In this document: piece after piece, positions 32,186-44,052 of the stretch | Numbering within the stretch: position 1 is the stretch's first letter | How the letters are laid out: every line of letters begins with the position of its first letter | NCBI RefSeq assembly: GCF_042477335.2 | Contig: NC_091245.1 | Span: 31,258,501 to 31,322,500, forward strand | Source: Ovis canadensis | Lineage: Eukaryota; Chordata; Mammalia; Artiodactyla; Bovidae | Length of the DNA: 64,000 nt | Direction: 5' to 3' | Position numbers and translations under genes: made by a program | Notes under the pieces: model-generated | Seen by the model: only the letters and a program-made list of their open reading frames with translations | The model's database searches: none | What the model was told of the DNA's origin: nothing

Positions 32186-33107
32186 CTAGAGGATATCCTT
32201 TAGAATTTGTTGGAGAGCTGGTTTGGTGGTGCTGAATTCTCTCAGCTTTTGCTTGTCTGTAAAGCTTTTGATTTCTCCTTCGTATTTGAATGAGATCCTT
32301 GCTGGGTACAGTAATCTGGGCTGTAGGTTATTGTCTTTCATCACTTTAAGTATGTCTTGCCATTCCCTCCTGGCCTGAAGAGTTTCTATTGACAGATCAG
32401 CTGTTATCCTTATGGGAATCCCCTTGTGTGTTATTTGTTGTTTTTCCCTTGCTGCTTTTAATATTTGTTCTTTGTGTTTGATCTTTGTTAATTTGATTAA
32501 TATGTGTCTTGGGGTGTTTCGCCTTGGGTTTATCCTATTTGGGACTCTCTGTGTTTCTTGGACTTGGGTGATTATTTCCTTCCCCATTTTAGGGAAGTTT
32601 TCAACTATTATCTCCTCAAGGATTTTCTCATGATCTTTCTTTCTGTCTTCTTCTTCTGGGACTCCTATAATTCGAATGTTGGAGCGTTTCATATTGTCCT
32701 GGAGGTCTCTGAGATTGTCCTCGTTTCTTTTAATTCGTTTTTCTTGTTTCCTCTCTGATTCATTTATTTCTACCATTCTATCTTCTATTTCACTAATCCT
32801 ATCTTCTGCCTCCATTATTCTACTATTTGTTGCCTCCAGAGTGTTTCTGATCTCATTTATTGTGTTATTCATTATATTTTGACTCTTTTTTATTTCTTCT
32901 AGCTCCTTGTTAAACCTTTCTTGCATCTTCTCAATCCTTGTCTCTAGGCTATTTATCTGTGATTCCATTTTGATTTCAAGATTTTGGATCATTTTCACTA
33001 TCAATATTCGGAATTCCTTCTCCGGTAGATTCCCTACTTCTTCCTCTTTGGTTTGGTGGGCAACTCTCCTGTTCCTTTACCTGCTGAGTATTCCTCTGTC
33101 TCTTCAT
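32186..33107 (-). pseudogene. L1 ORF1 (RNA-binding protein), frameshifted near its start
   Basis: ORF1p is the L1 RNA chaperone that coats L1 RNA. The family start codon is at 33107-33105 ([13 protein letters not shown]...). Reading from there shifts out of frame after about 20 codons, near 33045-33055, probably through loss of a short 'aacca'-like unit (inferred from memory of the family). From 33004 a clean 272-codon frame continues to the stop at 32186. It has a long coiled coil (heptads such as 'INSLETRIEKMQERFNKELE'), then the RRM-like part ('NIRIIGVPEEED') and the C-terminal domain ('REWQDILKVMKD', 'LLYPARISF'). Apart from the 5' frameshift it is complete. Confidence 0.9.
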
Positions 33108-33162
33108 CTTGGTTATATTGCTGCGTTTGGGGTGGCCTTTTTATATTCTGATAATAACAAGT

Positions 33163-36100
33163 ATGAAAGGGGAAATCAACAATAACACAATAATAGTGGG
33201 AGACTTTAATACCCCACTCACACCTATGGACAGATCAACTAAACAGAAAATTAACAAAGAAACGCAAACTTTAAATGATACATTAGATCAGTTAGACCTA
33301 ATTGATATCTATAGGACATTTCACCCCAAAACAACGAATTTCACCTTTTTTTCAAGTGCTCATGGAACCTTCTCCAGGATAGATCACATCCTGGGCCATA
33401 AATCTAAACTTGATAAATTCAAAAAAATCGAAATCATTCCAAGCATCTTTTCTGACCATAATGCATTAAGATTAGATCTCAATTACAGGAGAAAAACTAT
33501 TAAAAATTCTAACATATGGAGGTTGAACAACACACTTCTGAATAACCAACAAATCACAGAAGAAATCAAAAAAGAAATCAAAATATGCATAGAAACTAAT
33601 GAAAATGAAAACACAACAACCCAAAACCTGTGGGACACTATAAAAGCAGTGCTAAGAGGAAAGTTCATAGCAATACAGGCATACCTCAAGAAACAAGAAA
33701 AAAGTCAAATAAATAACCTAACTCTACAACTAAATCAACTAGAAAAGGAAGAGTTGGAGAACCCCAGAGTTAGTAGAAGGAAAGAAATCTTAAAAATTAG
33801 GGCAGAAATAAATGCAAAAGAAACAAAAGAGACCATAGCAAAAATCAACAAAGCCAAAAGCTGGTTCTTTGAAAGGATAAATAAAATTGACAAACAATTA
33901 GCCAGACTCATCAAGAAGCAAAGAGAGAAAAATCAAATCAATAAAATTAGAAATGAAAATGGAGAGATCACAACAGACAACACAGAAATACAAAGGATCA
34001 TAAGAGACTACTATCAGCAGTTGTATGCCAATAAAATGGACAACGTGGAAGAAATGGACAAATTCTTAGAAAAGTACAATTTTCCAAAACTGAACCAGGA
34101 AGAAATCGAAAATCTTAACAGACCCATCACAAGCACGGAAATTGATACTGTAATCAGAAATCTTCCAGCAAACAAAAGCCCAGGTCCAGACGGCTTCACA
34201 GCTGAATTCTACCAAAAATTTCGAGAAGAGCTAACACCTATCCTCCTCAAACTCTTCCAGAAAATTGCAGAGGAAGGTAAACTTCCAAACTCATTCTATG
34301 AGGCCACCATCACCCTAATACCAAAACCTGACAAAGATGTCACAAAAAAAGAAAACTACAGGCCAATATCTCTGATGAACATAGATGCAAAAATCCTCAA
34401 CAAAATTCTAGCAATCAGAATCCAACAACACATTAAAAAGATCATACATCATGACCAAGTGGGCTTTATCCCAGGGATGCAAGGATTCTTCAATATCCGC
34501 AAATCAATCAATGTAATTCACCACATTAACAAATTGAAAAATAAAAACCATATGATTATCTCAATAGATGCAGAGAAGGCCTTTGACAAAATTCAACATC
34601 CATTTATGATAAAAACTCTCCAGAAAGCAGGAATAGAAGGAACATATCTCAACATAATAAAAGCTATTTATGACAAACCCACAGCAAACATTATCCTCAA
34701 TGGTGAAAAATTGAAAGCATTTCCCCTAAAGTCAGGAACAAGACAAGGGTGTCCACTTTCACCGCTACTATTCAACATAGTTCTGGAAGTTTTGGCCACA
34801 GCAATCAGAGCAGAAAAAGAAATAAAAGGAATCCAAATTGGAAAAGAAGAAGTAAAACTCTCACTGTTTGCAGATGACATGATCCTCTACATGGAAAACC
34901 CTAAAGACTCCACCAGAAAATTACTAGAGCTAATCAATGAATATAGTAAAGTTGCAGGATATAAAATCAACACACAGAAATCCCTTGCATTCCTATACAC
35001 GAATAATGAGAAAGTAGAAAAAGAAATTAAGGAAACAATTCTATTCACCATTGCAACGAAAAGAATAAAATACTTAGGAATATATCTACCTAAAGAAACT
35101 AAAGACCTATATATAGAAAACTATAAAACACTGATGAAAGAAATCAAAGAGGACACTAATAGATGGAGAAATATACCATGTTCATGGATTGGAAGAATCA
35201 ATATAGTGAAAATGAGTATACTACCCAAAGCAATTTACAAATTCAATGCAATCCCTATCAAGCTACCAGCCACATTTTTCACAGAACTAGAACAAATAAT
35301 TTCAAGCTTTGTATGGAAATACAAAAAACCTCGAATAGCCAAAGCAATCTTGAGAAAGAAGAATGGAACTGGAGGAATCAACTTGCCTGACTTCAGGCTC
35401 TACTACAAAGCCACAGTCATCAAGACAGTATGGTACTGGCACAAAGACAGACATATAGATCAATGGAACAAAATAGAAAGCCCAGAGATAAACCCACACA
35501 CATATGGACACCTTATCTTTGACAAAGGAGGCAAGAATATACAATGGAGTAAAGACAATCTCTTTAACAAGTGGTGCTGGGAAAACTGGTCAACCACTTG
35601 TAAAAGAATGAAACTAGATCACTTTCTAACACCGCACACAAAAATAAACTCAAAATGGATTAAAGATCTAAATGTAAGATCAGAAACTATAAAACTCCTA
35701 GAGGAGAACATAGGCAAAACACTCTCAGACATAAATCACAGCAGGATTCTCTATGATCCACCTCCCAGAATGCTGGAAATAAAAGCAAAAATAAACAAAT
35801 GGGATCTAATTAAAATTAAAAGCTTCTGCACAACAAAGGAAAATATAAGCAAGGTGAAAAGACAGCCATCTGAATGGGAGAAAATAATAGCAAATGAAGC
35901 AACTGACAAACAACTAATCTCAAAAATATACAAGCAACTTATGCAGCTCAACTCCAGAAAAATAAACGACCCAATCAAAAAATGGGCCAAAGAACTAAAT
36001 AGACATTTCTCCAAAGAAGACATACGGATGGCTAACAAACACATGAAAAGATGCTCAACATCACTCATTATTAGAGAAATGCAAATCAAAACCACAATGA

Positions 36101-36591
36101 GGTACCACTTCACACCAGTCAGAATGGCTGCGATCCAAAAATCTGCAAGCAATAAATGCTGGAGAGGGTGTGGAGAAAAGGGAACCCTCCTACACTGTTG
36201 GTGGGAATGCAAACTAGTACAGCCACTATGGAGAACAGTGTGGAGATTCCTTAAAAAATTGCAAATAGAACTACCTTATGACCCAGCAATCCCACTTCTG
36301 GGCATACACACCGAGGAAACCAGAATTGAAAGAGACACATGTACCCCAATGTTCATTGCAGCACTGTTTATAATAGCCAGGACATGGAAACAACCTAGAT
36401 GTCCATCAGCAGATGAATGGATAAGAAAGCTGTGGTACATATACACAATGGAGTATTACTCAGCCGTTAAAAAGAATTCATTTGAATCAGTTCTGATGAG
36501 ATGGATGAAACTGGAGCCGATTATACAGAGTGAAGTAAGCCAGAAAGAAAAACACCAATACAGTATATATACACATATATATGGAATTTAG
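33163..36591 (+). pseudogene. L1 ORF2, remaining ~1140 codons, uninterrupted
   Basis: From MKGEINNN the frame is open to the stop at 36589-36591, about 1142 codons. In order it contains the second half of the endonuclease ('GDFNTPL', '[10 protein letters not shown]'), the RT domain ('LIPKPDKD', '[11 protein letters not shown]', '[15 protein letters not shown]', FADD at 34867-34878) and the C-terminal Cys-rich motif (C-x3-C-x8-H-x-x-x-x-C type, 36157-36210). With the inverted 5' piece (about 130 residues up to the overlap) it adds up to about 1270 residues, the normal ORF2 length, with no stop or frameshift. An upstream ATG at 33109 in the inverted sequence is in frame and adds 18 unrelated residues. 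It lacks the first third of the endonuclease, so it is unlikely to mobilise itself. Confidence 0.95.
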
Positions 36592-36934
36592 GAAGATGGC
36601 AATGACGACCCTGTATGCAAGACAGGGAAAGAGACACAGATGTGTATAACGGACTTTTGGACTCAGAGGGAGAGGGAGAGGGTGGGATGATTTGGGAGAA
36701 TGACATTCTAACATGTATACTATCATGTGAATTGAATCGCCAGTCTATGTCTGACGCAGGATGCAGCATGCTTGGGGCTGGTGCATGGGGATGACCCAGA
36801 AAGATGTTCTGGGGAGGGAGGTGGGAGGGGGGTTCATGTTTGGGAATGCATGTAAGAATTAAAGATTTTAAAATTTAAAAAATAAAAAACTAAAAATTAA
36901 AAAAAAAAAAAATTAAAAAAAAAAAAAAAACTGA

Positions 36935-37694
36935 AAGAGGAGTTGATTTTAATTTCACCTAGCCTATCAGTTTTATGGCTTTATTCAATTTTATTTTGAT
37001 TTGCATATGAGGGAGGGACACCATAATCCTTTCAGTGTTTTAGATATCTAGTAACCCTGATCCTGATCCAGGAGGCACTGGGGTACTGAGTGTCAACAAG
37101 CGCTCCTAAAAGGTCAGACCACACCCCGAGAGTCCTTCTGCCTGACAGGCCCATAGCAGAGAGGCATTGAGTGCAAGAAATAGCATGCTTCAGCAGGAAC
37201 ATGAGGTAAACAGCAGTGGTCACTCAGTAGAAGGGTGAACACTTCTACATTTAAGTCACAAGGACAGGTCAGGGTAGCAGATGAAACACAGTTCTGGGGA
37301 ACATGGGAATCAAGAGGGGTGGGACAGAGACTGATCTTAGGAGCCCAGGTCAGAGAAGGCAACAACTCCAGAAAGAACAGAATCAGCCAGAACTTTGTCC
37401 AAACCCCAGAAGGAAAGATATTCTAGATGCAGTACTGGCAATAAACAGAGTACTGGCAGAAACAACAGTGTCAAACATGGCTGGGATTGTGGATTGTATT
37501 CCCCCATCCCTTCATTAGGCCCTGAGTGGATGGAAAAACCGTGATTACCCTTATCTCAGAGCCTTCTGATCAGGGGAACTGAGGGACTGTTCTGGTGTAT
37601 GGGAGTCTTTTGTCATTAAAGTTGAGCAGAGAAGAAAGTGGCAGTTATAGAAGGGACCTGGAATAGGAAAGATCAAGTGAATACTTGCTAGTTA
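36935..37694. other. No gene or clear repeat seen
   Basis: This is unique-looking sequence after the L1 tail. Confidence 0.45.
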
Positions 37695-37955
37695 AAAATC
37701 AGTGGGATAGTTAGGGAGCTTGGGATTAACACATATACACTGCTGTATTTAAAATGGATAACCAACAAGAACCCATTATACAGCACAGGGAACTCTGCTC
37801 AATATTATATAACAACCTAAATGGGAAAAGGATATGGAAAAGAATAGATACATATATACGTATAACTGAATCATATTGCTGTACATCTGAAACTATCACA
37901 ATATTGTCAATCAACTATACTCCAATATAAAATAAAAGTTAAAAAAAAAAAAAAA
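37695..37955 (+). mobile_element. L1 3' end, older cetartiodactyl family
   Basis: 'cagcacagggaactctgctc', 'cctaaatgggaaaaggatat', 'tgaatcatattgctgtacat', 'caatcaactatactccaata' and a final A-run mark the 3' untranslated region of an artiodactyl L1. It is 5'-truncated and has no coding part. Confidence 0.85.
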
Positions 37956-37984
37956 GAAACAGTGGCAGAGAATAAAAGACTAAC

Positions 37985-38128
37985 CATTTGAGCCACCAGT
38001 GAAGCCCAAGAGAACTGGAGTGGGTAATCTATCCCCTCCCAGGGTTTCTTCCTGACCCAGGAGTCCAACCAGGATCTCCTGCATTGCAGGTGGATTCTTT
38101 ACCAGCTGAGCTACCAAGGAAGCCCAAA
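37985..38128 (-). mobile_element. tRNA-derived SINE with two head-like ends
   Basis: On + it ends 'accagctgagctaccaagga' and 'agccc', a tRNA-like head in reverse. It begins with a second head end 'gagccaccagtgaagccc', joined by 'aactggagtgggtaatct'. This resembles the dimeric-head ruminant SINE2 type rather than a standard Bov-tA. Confidence 0.7.
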
Positions 38129-38772
38129 GACTAGGAGACACAATCAAATTATATAGAACTACAGAAATATTGGAATGGATAGGAGAATGAGGCCAAAGGT
38201 AGGGCCAAAAAAAGAGGTTTCACAATACTTTTTCAAGGATACATGCTATTTAGTGTTGATCACACTAGTTTAAATGCTCAGGCCAGTATGAATACCAAGC
38301 AAACATTATAATCTAAGCAAGCCCAGACCAATCAAGCTTGGCCTGCCACCCGATATCATTGCTGAAATTCTCCCAGATGCTACCATATGTGGATCTGAGC
38401 TCTGAAATGGGGAATGGAGATGGGAGCAGATGATAGATAAGAGAAAATGTTGTTTTAACAAGTAGAGCAAGAATTCCTCTAAGGGAAAATTTTTCTTTGT
38501 TTGTTAAAAACTTATAAAGCAGCTTGAAATGAAACTATTGTTCTGGGGGATGCAGAAGCTAAGGCATGAAAAGAAGAAATAATGTACACTACATCCAAAA
38601 TTAATATGAGTTTGGGTGATAGAGGAAAAAGAGATTAGTGAAAAGTAGGGGAAGTGGAGAAAAATTAAATGCATGGGGCTAGGCTACTGTACAGAATGAA
38701 GAGAACAGTGGAAATTCACCATGGCCAAAGAAATTCTCCATTTCCAAAAGATATTCAAGAACAATGAGACCT
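38129..38772. other. No gene or clear repeat seen
   Basis: This is unique-looking sequence. Confidence 0.45.
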
Positions 38773-39110
38773 TGTATCAGTTATATATTGCTGTATAACA
38801 GGTGATTCCAAAACAGAAAACAACAATAAGTAATTGTTAACTAGCATTTGTGAGTTTGAAAGTCTAGGCTAATTCTGGCTCTAGGCCTTGTGTTTCTCTC
38901 AGGTCTACTATATATGACCTTCATTCCTCTGGGACCAGTGGGGTCCTGCAAGGGCCAGATCCCTTCTCACAATCACATCACATTTCCAGCCTCTGCTTCT
39001 GTTACCTCTGATAATGTTCTGTTGGCTGAAGCAAGTCACGTGACCAAGCCTATTATCATTGGAGTAGAGAGGTAAACTCCTCTGATGAAGGCAGAGGTAG
39101 TGGTATGGAG
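38773..39110 (+). repeat. Old mammalian repeat, probably L1M-type 3' end
   Basis: 'tatcagttatatattgctgt', 'ataacaggtgattccaaaac', 'tttgtgagtttgaaagtcta' and 'ggctaattctggctct' follow the order of a widespread old mammalian repeat. The family is uncertain. Confidence 0.5.
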
Positions 39111-39924
39111 TAGATATTTGCTAAACAATGATCTAATATACCGAAAGCTTCACACTAAATTTAAAATTGCTTTCACTGTAGCAGTGTAAATTCCTTCTTA
39201 GAATCCTGTTTATCCTTAATAAATGTATCACAAATAAATCAGCTCAACTGTATGAGCTGATTTTGCATAGAAATCAAGGCAGAGGAACAATATAATGTAG
39301 AACAGAGAAATTAGATGGAAATAGTAAGATCATTCATAAGAGAGAAAACAGAGTCAAATATAGCCACCATCACTTAAGTCTCTTGAAAGTCACAGTCATC
39401 TTGAGAAAGGCAGAGAAGTAAGGATTGGAACCAATCTTCTTTAGATCTCAAAGAGAGCTCGACTCTTAACCGTGTCACCTAAAGGATTACTAATGGCATT
39501 AGTGAATGAGGCTAGATTGCAATTCATTGCTGGCAGAAAACTTTGGCTGGACAGGAAAAGCTATAAAAGCCTTGGGGCTCATTCTGAACAGCTGGTTGGA
39601 AAGTACCAATTAGGTCAAGATTGAAAAGAGAGAGAGATCCAAGGTTTCTTCTTCAAGTACAGGATAAGTTCTGCGCCGCAACCCCCCGCCCCCCCCCCCC
39701 CCCCCCCCGCTTAGGGATATATTAAAAGACCAAGAGTTTAGAAATGAAATATACATTCATTGCAGAACTATTAAGCAGGTTACCTTGAAGCTTAGCCACC
39801 ATATACACTTAATTAGGGGACTTCAAATCACCCCTAAAACAGCACTGACTATTGACCTTCAAGGAGACAGAGAAGGCAAAAATTACCGTGTTGAAAACTT
39901 GGTCAATATCAGGAACTAGATATA
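39111..39924. other. No gene seen; poly-C tract inside
   Basis: This is unique-looking sequence apart from the C-run at 39682-39710. About 39480-39650 ('tataaaagccttggggctca', 'gatccaaggtttcttcttc') may be part of an ancient repeat. Confidence 0.4.
39682..39710. repeat. (C)6-G-(C)20 homopolymer tract
   Basis: Six C, one G and 20 C in a row, ending 'gc'. The - strand is a G-run able to form a G-quadruplex; the + strand could form an i-motif. Length calls in such runs are often unreliable in assemblies. Confidence 0.9.
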
Positions 39925-40045
39925 TTACTTTATTATCTGATTTAATCCTCGAAAGACCTCTTCTCCCCAAAGACAGGAATGATTATTCCCACTTCATGGA
40001 CAAGGAAATAGGAGCACAGTGGCCAGCTTTTTTCTAATGGAAAGA
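39925..40045 (-). repeat. MIR SINE fragment
   Basis: 'tattatctgatttaatcctc', 'gaatgattattcccacttca' and 'tggacaaggaaataggagc' are the MIR features in reverse. Confidence 0.6.
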
Positions 40046-42765
40046 CCAAGTTAAACATGCAAGGTGATAATGAAGCCCCTCGGCTGTGCTGAGAAGAGGA
40101 ACACAGGAGCCAAGGAGTCAGAAGACTGCCACATACAGGTCTTGTGTTGGGTGAATTTATGAGGATTCTTGTCATGCTATTAGAGCTTGAAAGGAAAGAA
40201 AAAGCCTAGATGAGCTTTTATGCCTATGAGTCATGTGACATTCTACAACCTCAAAGCCTTTGTAGTTGCAGAGCCGATAACATCTGATCCCTTTGATCTA
40301 AATGATAACATATCTCAAGTTTATGCATTAATCTCTCTATCCATCTATTTTGAAAGATTCCTCATCTACTCTATCTCCACAGGCAGAAAAGGAAAAAAGG
40401 GCTGGGGCAGATGAGTGCTCTAACATTTAATAAATGGTGTTTTGTGCCATCTATGGACAAGTCAATAGATTTTAACATGTCAAATGATAAAGATTATATA
40501 AGAACCTCTATAGCATGATGCTACTATGGGCTGGTAAATTTAGGAAAAAAGATAAGGTCACCAAAAAAATTATTTTGTTGGCTTTAGCACACTTACAGGT
40601 GCATAGGGCCCATAGAGAACAGTTTTCCTTAAATTAAATGAACATTTATTGACACCAAAAAACAAAACAAAGAAACTGTCAAAAAATCTTAACTACTTGA
40701 TTATCCAGTCTTTGCTTTCAATATGGCCTATAATTAAATTCAATTAACAAATGAAATATAGAAATATTAAAAAATACTTTCTTAATACTATGAAATATCA
40801 TCTCTCTGTGCATACGGACAGATTTCAAGCTTTATGACCGTTCTCATAAGTTTCAAACTTGAACATTTTTAGACAAGATGAGTATGCGATTTGCTTTTAT
40901 GATGACTACACACTAACTATTTGCATTTTGGAAGCCTTCAGATATGCATCCAAATTTCTGTGGCAAATCTTTTCTGGTCTCAGTTTTTAGAATACCTTGA
41001 AATAAGTTCAATACCCCATAACACTGTGGCTCCATAGATGCCAAAAACTGTCTCAAGCTAAAACAAACAAATAAATGAACAAAACCTATTTATAGGATTT
41101 TGTTAAAATGAAAGAATTGCTCCCAAAAGGCAGAACGTGCTTTCTTTTCTACCATGATTTTTCTTCATGTGCTGCTCTCTCTCCTGTTCTCCTCAGAGAA
41201 CTCATTTGATGTCAAGTTTATCAAGATAACAGGAAAGGCTCAGAAGGGAGATCATATTCAAACTTGTTGAAGAAGAAATGCATTTATTTCTACAACAAGG
41301 CTTCTATTTTTCATCCTGGCCTCCTGATTGCTCAAGTGCCAACTGGATTGGTAGCTGTTTCAGAGTCTAACAGAAACTGTTTTTGTGGCAATAGTTCGGT
41401 CTTACCCTGATCTGTTACTTGCCAAGAGCTATTCATGGAGACTTATCAAGCGTAACTTCAACGCCTGCCTAGTAAAAGAATATTATCAGGGATGTGATCA
41501 AGGCAAAGATCTAAGAATTCCTTATTCCACTTTATCATGTGTTTGCTAATGCTATGTTAAATGAAAACATAAAATTATATGCACTCAATGTTTTCCTCCC
41601 TTGGACACATACTTTGCTTTTTAAATGTTAGATATCTCAGTGGATAAATACCATATACACTTCTAATGTGTGTTTTTAGCTCCACTTTTTAGAGGCTTCT
41701 TAGAGTTTGCTAACTCAGGAATCTAAGGCCTGCCTTGCTCTCCTCTACTAAGTGTCTAAGCTGTCCTCTCCTCTTCATGTATACCACTAGACCCCCTCCT
41801 CCCAGACAGCACAAGAAGGAGAGTTTAGGTTGAATTTGTATATAACTGAAAGCCTGTAAGTTGCATATATTAAAGAACTGGACTGAGAATGTTTGGCTGT
41901 TGACTAGTGAAGAGCCCCCTCCTTCTTTTCTGCACTATAATATTTGATACAACAGTATTAATTGCGAGTCTGTATCTGAATTTTACTACACCAACCCTCT
42001 ACCAGGCAGAAAGCAGATAATTCTAGTTTCCTTCCTTCATCCTTCCCATTTGCTCTGCCTTCATTCATTATTTGTTTGGAAAACCTAGCACATATTATTC
42101 ACCAAACGAGATAAAGTATAGGAAAGCAGAGACACACAGAGGAGTCTCAAGCAAACCATGTTTAACTGAATCACACCAAAATCACATTCATAGCAGACCA
42201 AATATGAGAAGTTTGGTTTGTTTGTTTGTTTGTGTCTCTGTTTTCCTATCAAGGAACTGATGTGATTGATTAGGTTTCACTAAGAAAGTCTATCTTCTTA
42301 GAGTCTAAATTCCCCGGTGCCCTAAATTGTCTTTTGCTTTATCTCTCAATTTTATTTTTAAAAAGAAACTCCTGCAACTCCATGGGGCTTTGATACTGCA
42401 ATGGATTTGAGAGTGAAGGAACCATAGGCTGAAACCATGTTTCTGAAGCAGAATGGAGGATTGTGATGGGATTGGGTAATGGAAGCTATTTGTTTACCAC
42501 CAGCTGCCTCCAGCTGTGACACCCTGCTAAGTTATGGAATAAAGCACAGTAAATAAACACCCCGAGGAGACATGCTGAAGCACAGCACACATGGAAATAC
42601 ATCTCCTCACAAATCCTGGAAAAATATGTACTCAGTAATTGAGCACATCCAAAATAAACCATCCCAAGCCAATGATTTGGAATGATTTCCATGTTGTTGC
42701 CCCAAGAGTGATTCAGAAAAATAACCCAGGATTACTAGGGTCACTCTGAATGGAGACCCTTTCCT
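40046..42765. other. Long unique stretch, no gene seen
   Basis: About 2.7 kb of AT-rich sequence without a young repeat. A (GTTT)n run lies at 42216-42234. Around 41170-41200 a pyrimidine stretch ending 'ctcctcag' looks like a splice acceptor, but the frame beyond it closes quickly and I do not call an exon. This is the largest block of apparently non-repetitive DNA in the window. Confidence 0.5.
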
Positions 42766-43011
42766 TACAAGACTGACTCCTATTCATCCTTCAAGACTCA
42801 GCAAGGTATCACATCCTTGAGGGTGACCTCCCCAATATTTGCCATCAAGTTGCTTCCTCAAAACTCACGGCCCTTAGGCTTCCCCCATCACAACATTCAC
42901 GGCTCTTAACTGAAGTGATGTATATGGTCTCTGTCTCTTCCACTAGACTGTAGGAGTCAATGGAATCATGGACCACATTCTAATCATCTTCATATCCCTA
43001 GTACTTAATAC
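42766..43011 (+). repeat. L2 LINE 3' end
   Basis: 'tcatccttcaagactcagc', 'cctccccaatatttgccat', 'tctcttccactagactgtag' and 'atatccctagtacttaatac' match the L2 3' end in sense orientation. The copy is cut off by the BovB that follows. Confidence 0.75.
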
Positions 43012-43099
43012 AATAGCTGTTTGTAGCTGTTCAGTTCAGTTCAGTTCAGTTGCTCAATAGCTGTTTGTAGCTGTTCAGTTCAGTTCAGTTCAGTTGCTC
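43012..43099. repeat. Perfect 44-bp tandem duplication at the L2/BovB junction
   Basis: 43012-43055 and 43056-43099 are identical by direct reading. Each unit holds 'aatagctgtttgtagctg' of L2/host origin plus the GTTCA tail and 'gttgctc' of BovB. The duplication therefore formed after or during the BovB insertion. Confidence 0.95.
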
Positions 43100-44052
43100 A
43101 GTCGTGTCCGACTCTTTGCGACTCCATGAATTGCAGCACACCAGGACTCCCTGTCCATCACCAACTTCCAGAGTTCACTCAGAGTCACGTCCGTTGAGTC
43201 AGTGATGCCATCCGCCATCTCATCCTCAGTCATCCCCTTCTCCTCCTGCCCCCAGTCTCTCCCAGCATCAAAGTCTTGTCTAATGAGTCAACTCTTTGCA
43301 TGAGGTGGCCAAAGTACTGGAGTTTCAGCTCCAGCATCATTCCTTCCAAAGAAATCCCTGGGTTGATCTCCTTCAGAATGGACTGGTTGGATCTCCTTGC
43401 AGTCCAAGGGACTCTCAAGAGTCTTCTGCAACACCACAGTTCAAAACCATCAAGTCTTCAGCACTCAGCCTTCTTCACAGTCCAACTCTCACATCCATAC
43501 ATGACCAGTGGAAAAACCATAGCCTTGACTAGACAGACCTTAGTCAGCAAAGTAATGTCTCTGCTTTTGAATATGCTATCTAAGTTGGTCATAACTTTTC
43601 TTCCAAGGAGTAAGCGTCTTTTAATTTCATGGCTGCAGTCACCATCTGCAGTGATTTTGGAGCCCAAAAAAATAAAGTCTGACGCTGTTTCCACTGCTTC
43701 CCCATCTATTTCCCATGGAGTGATGGGACCGGATGCCATGATCTTCGTTTTCTGAATGTTGAGCTTTAAGCCAACTTTTTCACTCTCCTCTTTCACTTTC
43801 ATCAAGAGGCTTTTAGTTCCTCTTCACTTTCTGCCATAAGGGTGGTGTCATCTGCATATCTGAGGTTATTGATATTTCTCCCGGCAATCTTGATTCCAGC
43901 TTGTGTTTCTTCCAGTCCAGCGTTTCTCATGATGTACTCTACATGTAAGTTAAATAAGCAGGGTGACAATATACAGCCTTGACATACTCCTTTTCCTATT
44001 TGGAACCAGTCTGTTGTTCCATGTCCAGTTCTAACTGTTGCTCTCTGGCCTG
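43029..44052 (-). mobile_element. BovB LINE, 5'-truncated, - strand
   Basis: The 3' tail starts at 43029 (repeated within the 44-bp duplication) and the copy extends to the RT region after motif A, ending near 'ctgttgctctctggcctg'. The - strand frames 43418-43230 and 43805-43458 are in one register ('KVGLKLNIQKTKIMASGPIT', 'VMYGCESWTVKKAEC'). A T-run shortened by one base near 43812 breaks the link to the YADD part. The 3' type is I. Confidence 0.94.

Larger units (their letters stand above)
31729..36926 (+). mobile_element. Young L1 LINE with a 5' inversion
   Basis: The element is about 5.2 kb. Its 3' part (about 33155-36926) is in + orientation: ORF2 from inside the endonuclease domain to the end, a 3' untranslated region with GGGAGAGG runs, and an A-rich tail (36880-36930). 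Its 5' part (about 31729-33154) is inverted and holds, on the - strand, a few bases of 5' leader, ORF1 and the start of ORF2. Both parts contain the same 24 bases of ORF2 (31729-31752 inverted; 33155-33178 direct), as expected for twin priming. 'aaaactga' at 31724-31731 and 36927-36934 is a possible short target-site duplication. Most of the 5' promoter region is missing. The reading frames are nearly intact, so the insertion is recent. Confidence 0.95.

Noticed and set aside
33109..36591. 1160-codon ORF as a host gene
   Set aside because: It has L1 ORF2 domains from end to end, an L1 3' untranslated region and an A-rich tail.
41160..41290. Possible exon after a pyrimidine tract ending 'ctcctcag'
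   Set aside because: The downstream frame is short and there is no matching donor or recognisable protein. Such acceptor-like motifs are common.
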